Positions 38,327 to 47,338 of a stretch of DNA of 64,000 nucleotides are shown piece after piece. The notes under the pieces were generated by a model that was given only the letters and a program-made list of their open reading frames with translations, was not told where the DNA came from and did no database searches. Source of the DNA: Anabaena lutea FACHB-196. Its GTDB lineage: Bacteria > Cyanobacteriota > Cyanobacteriia > Cyanobacteriales > Nostocaceae. The position numbers and the translations under genes were made by a program. The stretch covers positions 124,001 through 188,000 of the forward strand of contig NZ_JACJST010000003.1 in the NCBI RefSeq assembly GCF_014698305.1. The letters are read 5' to 3'. How positions within the stretch are numbered: the first letter of the stretch is position 1; each line of letters begins with the position of its first letter.

Positions 38327-39772
38327 ATGTCTTCTGGTTCCTCCGGTCCTTATCAAAGTAAAATCTTTAAATTTTTCAACCAGCATTCTCAGCGGTTGAC
38401 AAAACAGTGGGAAAACTCCTTCCGAAATTTGCAAGTTGCTACTAAATGGAGTGTCGAAGCGCTACTTTATCCACTGTACCAGATGTTTCAGCCCAATGAA
38501 CTTGCTGGAAAACAGTTACCACCAGAAACTCCTCCACCAGCTGACGCACCTATTCAGCAGGTACTAGAGTTAGTTAAAAATTTACCATCTGCCGCAGCTG
38601 CTGATTCACAAAGTTCACAAAAAGTCAAACCATTGGCGTTTTTGGGTGATACTTTGCGGGAAGCAGCTACACGTCTAGGGTGGTTAAAAAATTCTCGTCT
38701 TCCTCAATCTCTACAACCAGAAAAAACTCTTCAGCACCACATACCAACAGTGCTAGGAATTGCTGCACAATTGGAAAATCGTCATTTGGTGCTTGTGAGC
38801 AACGATAACAGAATTCTAGATGTTTTGACAATTCAACAGCAGGAAAAATTAACAAATAAAATTAATAGCGAAGTTGCTAAATATTGGCATTTTTTCAAAT
38901 TAGCTGAAATTCAACAACAGCAGAAATTATTACCAGAAATCAACCGCATCTTATCAAAGCTAACTACTAATGATACCCCAAACCTAACAGATTTAGCTGA
39001 AACCAAAATTCCAGTACATATAGAAGATTATCCTGGTAAATTTTTGGCGTTAATAGATACAGTTATCGCTAAATTAGAATCTCAGGCTTTAGTACCCGTA
39101 CAACAGCGCAGTCAGAAAATTATTCAAGTTGCTAAAACTCAGTTTGATATTTTTATTTATGGGAGAGAACAGCTAGAAGCCAGAGGAAAAATAGCAATTA
39201 ATCCTGGTGAATTGGAAAATCAGACTCTGAATATTTCCGAATTAATTGCAGCTGCGATAAATTACTTTTTTGGTGGTAAAAATCTTCAAAACATTGATTC
39301 TCAACCAACTCCAGAAAAATTACCAGGTAAACCATCAAATCAAGTTGATCAAAATAATCAATTGTCAGCAGCCGATTTAAATAATTTCAATAAATTAAAT
39401 AATTGGTTGACATGGAATGACTTATTCGCTAAAATAGAATTAGACTCTAAAAATGTCAGTCCAAATTCCGATACTAATTTAGTCACAGAAAATACTCATT
39501 ACGAATTATCATCAAAATCACGACGGGATTTATTAAGAAGTAAGAAATTTGCCAAAGTAGCTTCTAGTTCCCAAGTTGAAATTGAGATAAAATCCGAAAA
39601 AGATCAATATGAAGCACAGCCAGATTGGATAGAAACTACCGCCACATTTTTAGGGTATGAAAAACACCCATTAGAGCAAATATTAGCATGGTTAGATCAT
39701 GTTATGCTTTGGCTAGAAATGATATTTATGAATATGATTTACTTCTTTAAAGGGTTGTTGCAAGTAAGGTGA
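38327..39772 (+). CDS. conserved cyanobacterial hypothetical protein
   Basis: 481 residues, ATG start. Mostly hydrophilic and helical, with Gln- and Asn-rich stretches. Recognisable segments: QHSQRLTKQWENSFRNLQVATKWSVEALLYP near the start, HHIPTVLGIAAQLENRHLVLVSNDNRILDVLT (~140-170), and a repeated-looking ALIDTVIAKLESQALV. The C-terminus has an amphipathic/hydrophobic stretch (ILAWLDHVMLWLEMIFMNMIYFFKGLLQV) that could sit on a membrane. No catalytic motif. I recall this layout only from uncharacterised cyanobacterial proteins. Divergent from the alpha-mannosidase gene with 257 bases between. Confidence 0.75.
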   Translation: MSSGSSGPYQSKIFKFFNQHSQRLTKQWENSFRNLQVATKWSVEALLYPLYQMFQPNELAGKQLPPETPPPADAPIQQVLELVKNLPSAAAADSQSSQKVKPLAFLGDTLREAATRLGWLKNSRLPQSLQPEKTLQHHIPTVLGIAAQLENRHLVLVSNDNRILDVLTIQQQEKLTNKINSEVAKYWHFFKLAEIQQQQKLLPEINRILSKLTTNDTPNLTDLAETKIPVHIEDYPGKFLALIDTVIAKLESQALVPVQQRSQKIIQVAKTQFDIFIYGREQLEARGKIAINPGELENQTLNISELIAAAINYFFGGKNLQNIDSQPTPEKLPGKPSNQVDQNNQLSAADLNNFNKLNNWLTWNDLFAKIELDSKNVSPNSDTNLVTENTHYELSSKSRRDLLRSKKFAKVASSSQVEIEIKSEKDQYEAQPDWIETTATFLGYEKHPLEQILAWLDHVMLWLEMIFMNMIYFFKGLLQVR

Positions 39773-39805
39773 AAATGTCAGAAATGGCTTACGCCACGTT
39801 TCACG

Positions 39806-39840
39806 AACAGGATTTACAGGATTTAAGGATTAGCAGGATT
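39806..39840. repeat. CAGGATTTACAGGATT repeat
   Basis: Copy of the repeat family seen at 10058-10160 and 13730-13760. It lies in the 277-base spacer 39773-40049, which also has CTGCGT-type units near 39960-40000 and no gene. Confidence 0.8.
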
Positions 39841-40049
39841 AAAGATGAGGATTCTTATTTGATTTTTTGATTTTTGAAAAACCGTACTATACTAAAAACC
39901 GTTAATATCTCGACTTTATGAGGATAACAAAATCCTTACGCGAAAACTTCAATAAAAACTCTGCGTCACTTTGCGTTTACCTCAGCGAACCTCTGCGTTT
40001 AAAAGTAAAATTTCCAACCGCTTTTAGTATATATCCTCTTACCTTCTTA

Positions 40050-41114
40050 TCACGCGACACAAATTCCATATTGGGGTAGCAAATCGTGAATAATATAGAA
40101 TTGATGTGCTTGTAAAGCATCGTGAAATAATTTCCAATTGCTGACTAGGAAACTGGGATGATAGGGAAAAATTTCATTATCTTTATCAACCGGGCTTTCA
40201 GTTCCCAAAGCCAGGTACTTCCAGGAATCTTTACCCTTGGGAATATAACTAATATTAGCTGCACCAAAACTAAATTGACCTTGTGCGATCGCACTTAACC
40301 ATTTTTGATGTCGTACACGACCTTTAACATCTTTAATATTAGCCAACATCAAGGCAATTAAATTTTTATCTGGTTCTGGTAATCCTGGAACAATCGCATC
40401 AGCATCACCTTTTAAATAACGCTGCATAGCTTTACACATCTTATCAGCAGCTTCCAGAAAATCTTCAGGATTATTGCGGCTAATTTTTTCACCCCTACCG
40501 TTAATATAACCCCAACGTAAAAACGGCTTATCAGGATGACTCAAAACCGCACCATGTCCTAAAGGTAAAGCCTCACTGACAAAATAATTTTTCAATCTAT
40601 CCATCAAATTACGATCTGGTTGGTCATTTTCATCAAGTAATTTCTTCGCTTCATTAACTCGATGATTAACACCAGCAAAACCTTGATGCGCCCAAGTATC
40701 AACATAAACGTGCATAGTAATCCCCAGACGATGTAAACTATAAGCACTTTCACGGCGTTGGATACATTCCCTCACCATTTGCTGTGCGACATGACTATTA
40801 GGACGACAAATCAACTTTTCGATAAACTTCCCTTCCGGATCTTCACCTGCTGGTTTTCCGCCATTTCCAGGTAAAAAATGAAAAGGAATCCAAACATGAT
40901 GAATTGCTAACTCCTGAAAATTGCGATAATCTAGCATTTTGTGGGCAGAACTGATGCGGGTAAACATCGCACCATTATCAAATCGGATTAAACCGCTATT
41001 GATAGCATCATCTACATACTGGGCGCAGTAAGCGACAATACTAGCATCCTCATGGTCAAAACCCGCTAGTCGCGCTACTACGTAGGTGACACCATGATGA
41101 AAGTCTATTTGCAT
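40050..41114 (-). CDS. DUF6765-like protein, possible zinc-dependent phospholipase C fold
   Basis: 354 residues. His-rich N-terminal half: MQIDFHHGVTYVVARLAGF, then AYCAQYVDDA, and the motif HRLGITMHVYVDTWAHQGFAG (~128-148). The spacing H-x-x-G-x-x-x-H-x-x-x-D-x-x-x-H is the one seen in zinc-dependent phospholipase C/S1-P1 nuclease-like helical proteins and would bind metal ions. There is no signal peptide, so it is cytosolic as annotated. I associate this protein type with DUF6765, but substrate and pathway are unknown. Divergent from the LRR-Roc-COR gene with ~137 bases between. Confidence 0.7.
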   Translation of the reverse strand: MQIDFHHGVTYVVARLAGFDHEDASIVAYCAQYVDDAINSGLIRFDNGAMFTRISSAHKMLDYRNFQELAIHHVWIPFHFLPGNGGKPAGEDPEGKFIEKLICRPNSHVAQQMVRECIQRRESAYSLHRLGITMHVYVDTWAHQGFAGVNHRVNEAKKLLDENDQPDRNLMDRLKNYFVSEALPLGHGAVLSHPDKPFLRWGYINGRGEKISRNNPEDFLEAADKMCKAMQRYLKGDADAIVPGLPEPDKNLIALMLANIKDVKGRVRHQKWLSAIAQGQFSFGAANISYIPKGKDSWKYLALGTESPVDKDNEIFPYHPSFLVSNWKLFHDALQAHQFYIIHDLLPQYGICVA

Positions 41115-41251
41115 CTTGAGTCAGTTATGAGGGAATTTACGTATAGACTATAACAATTTGGGCGCTGTTGCGTAATTTTTTACCTGATAGCGGTTTTCAA
41201 ACTGCGACATCTGTTTGGTAAACTCTAGTAATCACAGTTCAGTAATTGTTC

Positions 41252-44200
41252 ATGACTGAGGCAGAACTACTACAAGCGATCGAACAAGCAGCAAGAGATG
41301 GTGTAACAAAACTTAACCTCACTGGCAATCAACTCAGCCGTCTGCCAAGGGAAATAGTCAAACTCTCCAACCTCCAATTCCTCAACCTTAGTAGCAATCA
41401 ACTCAGCGGTTTACCAAGAGAAATAGTCAAACTTACTAACCTCCAATCCCTCTACCTCAGTGGCAATCAACTCAGCAGTCTTCCATTGGAAATACTTAAA
41501 CTCACCAACCTCCAATCTCTCTACCTCAGTAACAATCAACTTAGAAATCTACCAGCAGAAATAGGACAACTCACCAACATCCAATCCCTCTACCTCAGCG
41601 GCAATCAACTCAGCGGTTTACCAAGAGAAATAGGACAACTCACCAACCTCCAATCCCTCTACCTCAGCGGCAATCAACTCAGCGGTTTACCAAGAGAAAT
41701 AGTCAAACTTACTAACCTCCAATCCCTCTACCTCAGTGGCAATCAACTCAGCAGTCTTCCATTAGAAATACTCAACCTCACTAATCTCCAATCCCTGGAC
41801 TTCAGCAACAATCAACTCAACAATCTGCCAAGGGAAATACTCAAACTCACTAACCTCCAATCCCTCTACCTTAGTAGCAATCGACTTAGCAGTTTGCCAA
41901 GGGAAATAGTCGAACTTACCAACCTACAAACCCTGGACTTCAGCAACAATCAACTCAACAATCTGCCAAGGGAAATACTCAAATTCACTAACCTCCAATC
42001 CCTCTACCTTAGTAGCAATCAACTTAGCAGTTTGCCAGCAGAAATAGGACAACTCTCCAACCTCCAATCCCTCTACCTTAGTAGCAATCAACTTAGCAGT
42101 TTGCCAGCAGAAATAGGACAACTCTCCAACCTACAATCCCTCTACCTAAGTCGCAATCAACTTAGTAGTCTGCCAGCAGAAATAGGACAACTCTCCAACC
42201 TCCAAACCCTCGACCTCAGTCGCAATCAACTTAGCAGTCTGCCAGCAGAAATAGGACAACTCTCCAAATTAAAAAGGCTTGAACTTCGAGACAACGAAAT
42301 AAGCAATCTGCCACCGGAAATAAGAGAAAAAGGATTAAAAGCAATTCTTAACTTTTATCGGCAACAGCTAGAACAAGCCGTTGAACGTTTATATGAAGCA
42401 AAATTTTTAATTGTCGGTGAAGGAGGTGCGGGTAAAACTTCTTTAGCAAAGAAAATTGAAAATGAAAATTATGAACTTCTATCAGATGAAAAATCAACCG
42501 AAGGTATTGATGTCATACAGTGGAAATTTAACCTAGATGATGGTAATGAATTTAGAGTTAATATTTGGGATTTTGGTGGACAAGAAATCTATCACCAAAC
42601 CCATCAATTTTTTCTGACTAAACGTTCTCTTTATACTTTAGTTGCGGATACACGCCAAGACAATACTGATTTTTATTATTGGCTAAAAGTTGTTGAACTG
42701 TTGAGTGATAATAGTCCAGTTATCATTATTAAAAACGAAAAACAAGAACGTCAATGCGAAGTCAATGAACGCCAATTGCGGGGAGAATTTTTAAATCTTA
42801 AAGAAGTTTTAGCTACCAACTTAGCTACTAATCGCGGCTTAACAGTAATTAAAGATGCTATTCAGCAATACATCGCCAAACTTCCCCATGTTGGGACACC
42901 TCTACCAAAAACCTGGGTGAAAATACGTTCTGACTTAGAAAATGATTCCCACAACTATATTAGTCGTGAAAAATATTACAATCTTTGCAGACTCAATAAT
43001 TTAACTAACCGTAAGGATATGGATTTGCTAAGTGGCTATTTACATGATCTTGGTGTTTGCTTGCATTTTCAAGATGACCCGACACTAAAACATTATGTTA
43101 TCCTCAAACCAGAGTGGGGAACTACGGCAGTTTACAAAGTGTTGGATAATAAAAAAGTTATTAAAAATTTAGGATGTTTTACTCAAGATAATCTTGCAGA
43201 AATTTGGAAAGATGATGAATATAGCGACGTGAGAGATGAATTGCTGCAATTGATGATGCGGTTTAAACTTTGTTACCCAATTCCTCATTGTTATGGCAAA
43301 TATATTGCCCCCCAATTACTCGATATTAATCAACCTGAATACAACTGGGATAGATCGCATAATTTAATTTTACGCTACAAATACGAATTCATGCCCAAAG
43401 GTATTCTCACTCGCTTAATTGTCGAAACACACCCTTGGATTGAAGAACAAAAACTTGCTTGGAGAAGTGGCGTTATTCTCAACCAATATCAAACTCGTGC
43501 TGAAGTGATTGAAAACTACAATCAAAAAGAAATTAAAATCCGTGTAGTCGGAAGTCGTAAAAAAGAATTGTTGACTGTTATCACACACGAACTCGATAAA
43601 ATTCATCGTTCTTTTGAGCGTTTGAAATATGATACTCTTGTTCCTTGTAACTGCAAAGAATGTGAAGGAAGCCAGACACCTCATGCTTATACTTTAGAAT
43701 CATTACGCAAGCGTTTGTATGCGGGGCGGTATCAGATTGAGTGCGAAAATAGTTTTGAAATGGTTGATGTTCGCAGGTTAATTGATGATGTAAATTTACC
43801 AACACAAGAATTAAATCGAGAACGGCAAACCCCAGTTACACCGTTACAAAATGAACTTGACAACCAGAAAAAAGAATCATTTAATGTAATTAATATTCAT
43901 AACCACGTAAACTCAGAGAGTAATTCAATGTCAGAATCTTATCAATCTAAATATGACCAAAGAAATGCAAATAACCAATTTTTAGATACAGCCCAATCTG
44001 GTAGTAATGTCACATTTAATCAAAATAATTACACACCAGAACAAAAACAGAATTTAGCAGAAGCAGCCACAGAAATCCAACAACTGCTTCATCAATTATC
44101 TAAAAATAACCAAACATCTACAAATGAAGGAATTACAAACGCAATTCATCAAGAAATTAAAAGCAACCCAACACTAAAAACCAGATTAATAGCGGCACTT

Positions 44201-44296
44201 AAAGCTGGTGGACTAGAAGCATTAAAAGCGATATTTAATCATCCTGTTTTTAGTATTCCAGCAGAAACCATCAAAGGATTTTTGGAAGCAGAATAA
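41252..44296 (+). CDS. LRR-Roc-COR GTPase with effector-like C-terminal module
   Basis: 1014 residues from the ATG at 41252; the TTG at 41246 adds two residues. Fifteen leucine-rich repeats of 23 residues (consensus LYLSxNQLSSLPxEIxxLTNLQS) span residues ~22-370. The Roc GTPase follows: P-loop GEGGAGKT at 389-396, switch motif IWDFGGQEIYHQTHQFF, and a guanine-specificity-like IIKNEKQE. A COR-type domain then extends to ~870 (HDLGVCLHFQDD...YVILKPEWGTTAVYKVLD). The last ~85 residues match the 120-residue protein at 12655-13017. This is the bacterial Roco family, GTP-dependent dimerising switches, abundant in filamentous cyanobacteria and related in build to human LRRK2. Target unknown. Confidence 0.93.
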   Translation: MTEAELLQAIEQAARDGVTKLNLTGNQLSRLPREIVKLSNLQFLNLSSNQLSGLPREIVKLTNLQSLYLSGNQLSSLPLEILKLTNLQSLYLSNNQLRNLPAEIGQLTNIQSLYLSGNQLSGLPREIGQLTNLQSLYLSGNQLSGLPREIVKLTNLQSLYLSGNQLSSLPLEILNLTNLQSLDFSNNQLNNLPREILKLTNLQSLYLSSNRLSSLPREIVELTNLQTLDFSNNQLNNLPREILKFTNLQSLYLSSNQLSSLPAEIGQLSNLQSLYLSSNQLSSLPAEIGQLSNLQSLYLSRNQLSSLPAEIGQLSNLQTLDLSRNQLSSLPAEIGQLSKLKRLELRDNEISNLPPEIREKGLKAILNFYRQQLEQAVERLYEAKFLIVGEGGAGKTSLAKKIENENYELLSDEKSTEGIDVIQWKFNLDDGNEFRVNIWDFGGQEIYHQTHQFFLTKRSLYTLVADTRQDNTDFYYWLKVVELLSDNSPVIIIKNEKQERQCEVNERQLRGEFLNLKEVLATNLATNRGLTVIKDAIQQYIAKLPHVGTPLPKTWVKIRSDLENDSHNYISREKYYNLCRLNNLTNRKDMDLLSGYLHDLGVCLHFQDDPTLKHYVILKPEWGTTAVYKVLDNKKVIKNLGCFTQDNLAEIWKDDEYSDVRDELLQLMMRFKLCYPIPHCYGKYIAPQLLDINQPEYNWDRSHNLILRYKYEFMPKGILTRLIVETHPWIEEQKLAWRSGVILNQYQTRAEVIENYNQKEIKIRVVGSRKKELLTVITHELDKIHRSFERLKYDTLVPCNCKECEGSQTPHAYTLESLRKRLYAGRYQIECENSFEMVDVRRLIDDVNLPTQELNRERQTPVTPLQNELDNQKKESFNVINIHNHVNSESNSMSESYQSKYDQRNANNQFLDTAQSGSNVTFNQNNYTPEQKQNLAEAATEIQQLLHQLSKNNQTSTNEGITNAIHQEIKSNPTLKTRLIAALKAGGLEALKAIFNHPVFSIPAETIKGFLEAE
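41312..42350. repeat. 69-bp tandem repeat array (leucine-rich repeats)
   Basis: Fifteen units of 69 bases, several nearly identical at DNA level; the units at about 41990-42130 differ by only a few bases. Two kinds of unit, one with GAAATAGGACAACT and one with GAAATAGTCAAACT, are interspersed, indicating unequal exchange and recent growth of the array. Confidence 0.9.
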
Positions 44297-44365
44297 ATCA
44301 CTCTTTGTTTCTCTCCGTGCCTCTGCGCCTCTGCGTGAGAAAAAATCTTGAATTTTTACTTCCTT

Positions 44366-45346
44366 TTACAACAACATCCGATTCAAGAAACGCTGTAACA
44401 ACTTTATCCCCTGTGGTTCTTGATAATCTGTAGGTAACAAAGCCTGTATCGCTTCTTGTAACGCTTCCAAAGCTGTATCTATTTCCTGACGCTTCGGCCT
44501 TGTAGTTGGGGGAAAATATAAAGGTTCACCCACACGAATTGTTAACTTTTTCCTCAAAAATAAGTCATGAGTACCAATTAATGCTATGGGAATAATTGGT
44601 AATCCAGCCCGCAAAGCATAAATTACAGTTCCGCGTTTGAAAGGATGCAAATAACCCTCAGCAGTTCCCAGTCGTCCTTCAGGAAAAATCATCAGCCCAT
44701 CTCCACGGGCTAAAATTGCGGCCACAATGCGGTCTATGCGGCGGATAGTCTGGATATCTCCACCAGGGTTAACGGTATCTTTAATAACTTGAGCAAGTTC
44801 TTGTAAATCATCTCGTCCGGCTTTAGCAGCAGCAATAACAGCCTGTTCTTCACCCCAAATTCTTTCTAAAGGAATAACACCACCGGCAAAACCTAAAATC
44901 CAGCGTTTCCACCATTTGTTATAGAGAGTGCGAGCATCACCGAGAATATAATAGTGGGGCTGGGTGGGAATTTCTGCAAGTAAAACCAATGGGTCGATGT
45001 GGTGAAGATGATTAGCAGCTAAGATAGCTGGTGTGGGGGGGATATTTTCAATATTTTCGACTTTGACACAGAATAGGGAATGAATGAGCGATCGCACTAC
45101 CCAACGTCTGATATTAGCATTAACTCGCGGTTCCCAATGTTCCTGAGTAATAGCAGATAACTGAAGGAGAGTTGTTTCTATAGTATGACGAATAGTGCGA
45201 TCGCTTGCCGCAGCTACACCTTCCCGCACCCGCTGGATAGTTGCGTCAGTCAAAGTTGGTAAAGTTTCTGATTCTGGCTGATGATTGGATATCAAATCTG
45301 CATCAGCTGGGGTTTGAGGAGAAGATTTGCTAGAAGAACTATCCAT
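44366..45346 (-). CDS. 1-acyl-sn-glycerol-3-phosphate acyltransferase family protein (PlsC-like)
   Basis: 326 residues from the ATG at 45346 (MDSSSSKSSP); the TTG at 45358 gives only a short extension. The acyltransferase motif I NHLHHIDPL (N-H-x4-D), motif III FPEGRLGTAEG and motif IV-like GLPIIPIALIGTH are present in order. It transfers an acyl chain to a lysophosphatidic acid-type acceptor in membrane lipid synthesis. The first ~75 residues are Ser/Thr/Pro-rich and not part of the catalytic fold. A hydrophobic segment near the active site suggests a membrane-surface location. Confidence 0.88.
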   Translation of the reverse strand: MDSSSSKSSPQTPADADLISNHQPESETLPTLTDATIQRVREGVAAASDRTIRHTIETTLLQLSAITQEHWEPRVNANIRRWVVRSLIHSLFCVKVENIENIPPTPAILAANHLHHIDPLVLLAEIPTQPHYYILGDARTLYNKWWKRWILGFAGGVIPLERIWGEEQAVIAAAKAGRDDLQELAQVIKDTVNPGGDIQTIRRIDRIVAAILARGDGLMIFPEGRLGTAEGYLHPFKRGTVIYALRAGLPIIPIALIGTHDLFLRKKLTIRVGEPLYFPPTTRPKRQEIDTALEALQEAIQALLPTDYQEPQGIKLLQRFLNRMLL

Positions 45347-45566
45347 ATTTATCCCCAAAAGTTGCCAACAACCTCAAATGTAAAACAGGTTATTAAAAGT
45401 CGAAAACTATATCATGTATCATTTCCTCCACCCAAAATTTAGGAAAAAAAGTCCCAAAAACGCAAATTATCTGTAATTCCTCCCACAGTTAGCAGCAATT
45501 TTCCTTACAATGTACCTTGATAGATAGGCTAATAGCTTGCTGGGAAAAAACGTAAAAAATTAACAT

Positions 45567-46451
45567 ATGATTTACCACAGCGTCGGCACGTTTAAAGGTG
45601 TTGGGGGACTTGATCTGTATTACCAAAACTGGAATCCAGAGGGTAAGGTAAGGGCGATACTAGTACTAGTACATGGACTAGGAGGACACAGCGGTCTATA
45701 TAAAAATATAGTTGAGCATTTGTTACCTAAGCAATATGCTGTTTATGGCTTAGATTTGCGTGGTCATGGACGCTCACCCGGTCAAAGAGGTTACATCAAT
45801 ACCTGGGCTGAGTTTCGTGATGATGTCCGAGCCTTCTTAGAGATGATACAAAAGCAGCAACCAGGATGCCCAATTTTCCTTTTTGGTCATAGCATGGGTG
45901 GAATGATAGTCTTAGACTACACACTGCGCTATCCACAGGACGCATCTGCATTGCAAGGTGTGATTGTATCTGCACCAAGTATTGGAGAGGTGGGAGTATC
46001 ACCGATACGAATACTTTTAGGAAAAATGCTCTCGCGGGTGTGGCCGCGTTTTTCCTTAAATACCGGACTAGACACAACTGCTGGTTCACGAAATGAGGAG
46101 ATTTTGACCAGCTACACTCAAGATAAGTTACGCCATACCCGTGCCACAGCCCGGTTTTCTACAGAGTTTTTTAATACACTAGCTTGGATTCATGCTCATG
46201 CGGCAGAATGGCAAGTACCTCTGTTAATTTTACATGGTGGTGCGGACAGAGTAGCGTTACCTGGGGGAAGTGAACTGTTCTACCAGCGAGTGACTTACCC
46301 AGATAAGCAACGTATTGAGTATCCGGGAGCCTATCATGATTTACACTGTGACATCAATTATCATCAAGTGCTGACTGATTTGGAGACTTGGATGGATCAG
46401 CATTTGTCCATTGAAGTGGGACAATTAGAGCCAGTGATGAGTAATGAGTGA
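45567..46451 (+). CDS. alpha/beta hydrolase, lysophospholipase / monoacylglycerol-lipase-like
   Basis: 294 residues. Hydrolase_4 (Ser aminopeptidase S33-like) pattern: LVLVHGLGGHSGLYKNIVEHL, YGLDLRGHGRSPGQRGYI, nucleophile motif FLFGHSMGGMIVLDY (G-x-S-x-G), acid region LLILHGGADRVALPGGS and catalytic His in YPGAYHDLHCDINY. It probably releases fatty acids from monoacylglycerols or lysophospholipids. Cytosolic, no signal peptide. Divergent from the PlsC-like gene, so acylation and deacylation enzymes sit head to head. Confidence 0.9.
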   Translation: MIYHSVGTFKGVGGLDLYYQNWNPEGKVRAILVLVHGLGGHSGLYKNIVEHLLPKQYAVYGLDLRGHGRSPGQRGYINTWAEFRDDVRAFLEMIQKQQPGCPIFLFGHSMGGMIVLDYTLRYPQDASALQGVIVSAPSIGEVGVSPIRILLGKMLSRVWPRFSLNTGLDTTAGSRNEEILTSYTQDKLRHTRATARFSTEFFNTLAWIHAHAAEWQVPLLILHGGADRVALPGGSELFYQRVTYPDKQRIEYPGAYHDLHCDINYHQVLTDLETWMDQHLSIEVGQLEPVMSNE

Positions 46452-46476
46452 TAGGTGAAAGTTAGTAGTCAGTTGT

Positions 46477-46575
46477 TTAGACATCTGGTGAAAAAGAATG
46501 TAGAACCGTTCCAGGAAACATCCCTACAAGGGTTCTAGATAACGCATATTTAATTTTTTAACTGGAGATGTCTAA
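46477..46575. mobile_element. MITE-like element, copy 2
   Basis: About 99 bases bounded by a perfect 10-base terminal inverted repeat: TTAGACATCT at 46477-46486 and its complement AGATGTCTAA at 46566-46575. The inner part aligns with copy 1 (11324-11416): ATGTAGA..CGTTCCA.GGAAC.TC.CTACAAG.GTT.. and GCATATTTAATTTTT. A TA duplication (T-TA-GACATCT) would fit IS630/Tc1-type movement, but the donor transposase is not in the window. It lies just upstream of the adhesin relic. Confidence 0.8.
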
Positions 46576-46579
46576 TGAC

Positions 46580-46776
46580 TTGAACGGTGTAAGTTCCGCT
46601 AATGTTAGTGCGAATGATGCCATTGATAGCCGGCAGCTAACTTAACCATTGGAGTTATCAACCTGTCTCTAGGAGAGAATGACATCATAGTTGATGCAAG
46701 CTTGTATAAAACAGCTTCATTAGGAAAATTTATATTTAAAGATACTAATATTTTTAACAGTACTATCGTGACACTC
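46580..46776 (+). pseudogene. decayed SdrD_B-repeat fragment (relic of the adhesin gene)
   Basis: This stretch aligns with 50880-51110 of the intact adhesin gene: GGTGTAAGT..GC.AATGTT..., then ACTTAACCA.TGGAGTT.T.AACCTGTCTC..GGAGA.AATGACA.CA.AGTTGATGCA and AAAACAGCTTCATTAGGAAA. Several substitutions and single-base changes break the frame upstream, and about 30 bases of the calcium-loop region are missing near 46755. A leftover frame (46702-46905) encodes KTASLGKFIFKD, the repeat start. It is a remnant of a second or older copy of the repeat gene. Confidence 0.8.
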
Positions 46777-47338
46777 TATCTAAACACGGATCTGATATAT
46801 CATCAACCAGCAACATTTAATGGGTCTATTATCACCAATCTTATAGGTATAGACTCTGATTTAAAACTAAATAAGATAGCTTTTGATTCGCTGTTTTGTG
46901 CATAAAATTATGTCTGCTAACGCTTCAATAAAAACCTGATTTATCAATGTGTTAAGTACACTAAACTTCTCCCCCACAAGACTAAGTTTATTTTAAGGGA
47001 ATTAAGTGAAATCTCTGATGCCCTACATTGTGCTAATGGATATTATTTTACTATAACTTTATGGCTTTTTGTGTAACTTTGCCCAAGCTTTAAAAATTGA
47101 TGCAGTCATATAAGTTACTCTATATAAATAGAAATTTGAACAATTCAAAAGGAAATAGCTCTATTTTAGAGCCGATGTGAATCCTGATTTTACAGCAGTT
47201 TGAGATCAAAACCGCTACAAAAATTAATTGCAGAATGAAGTTTGATACTGATTTTTGTCATTTCTATTTGTGGCAGGGTTGATTGCAAGTTGCCGTATTA
47301 GCGACCAGATTGATTTAATTTATCGAGTGTAAAAAATT
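46777..47338. other. spacer upstream of the adhesin gene
   Basis: 562 bases, AT-rich. The first ~130 bases continue the worn frame after the relic. The rest (about 46910-47338) has no supported gene and must contain the adhesin promoter. No Shine-Dalgarno site is evident before the ATG at 47339 (preceded by GAGTGTAAAAAATT). Confidence 0.5.

Noticed and set aside
41312-42350. CRISPR-like regular repeats
   Set aside because: The 69-base units are coding leucine-rich repeats in one open frame with no unique spacers, and no cas genes are nearby.
46702-46905. 67-codon plus-strand frame upstream of the adhesin
   Set aside because: It is the leftover frame of a decayed SdrD_B repeat plus unrelated downstream sequence, so I annotated a pseudogene instead of a gene.
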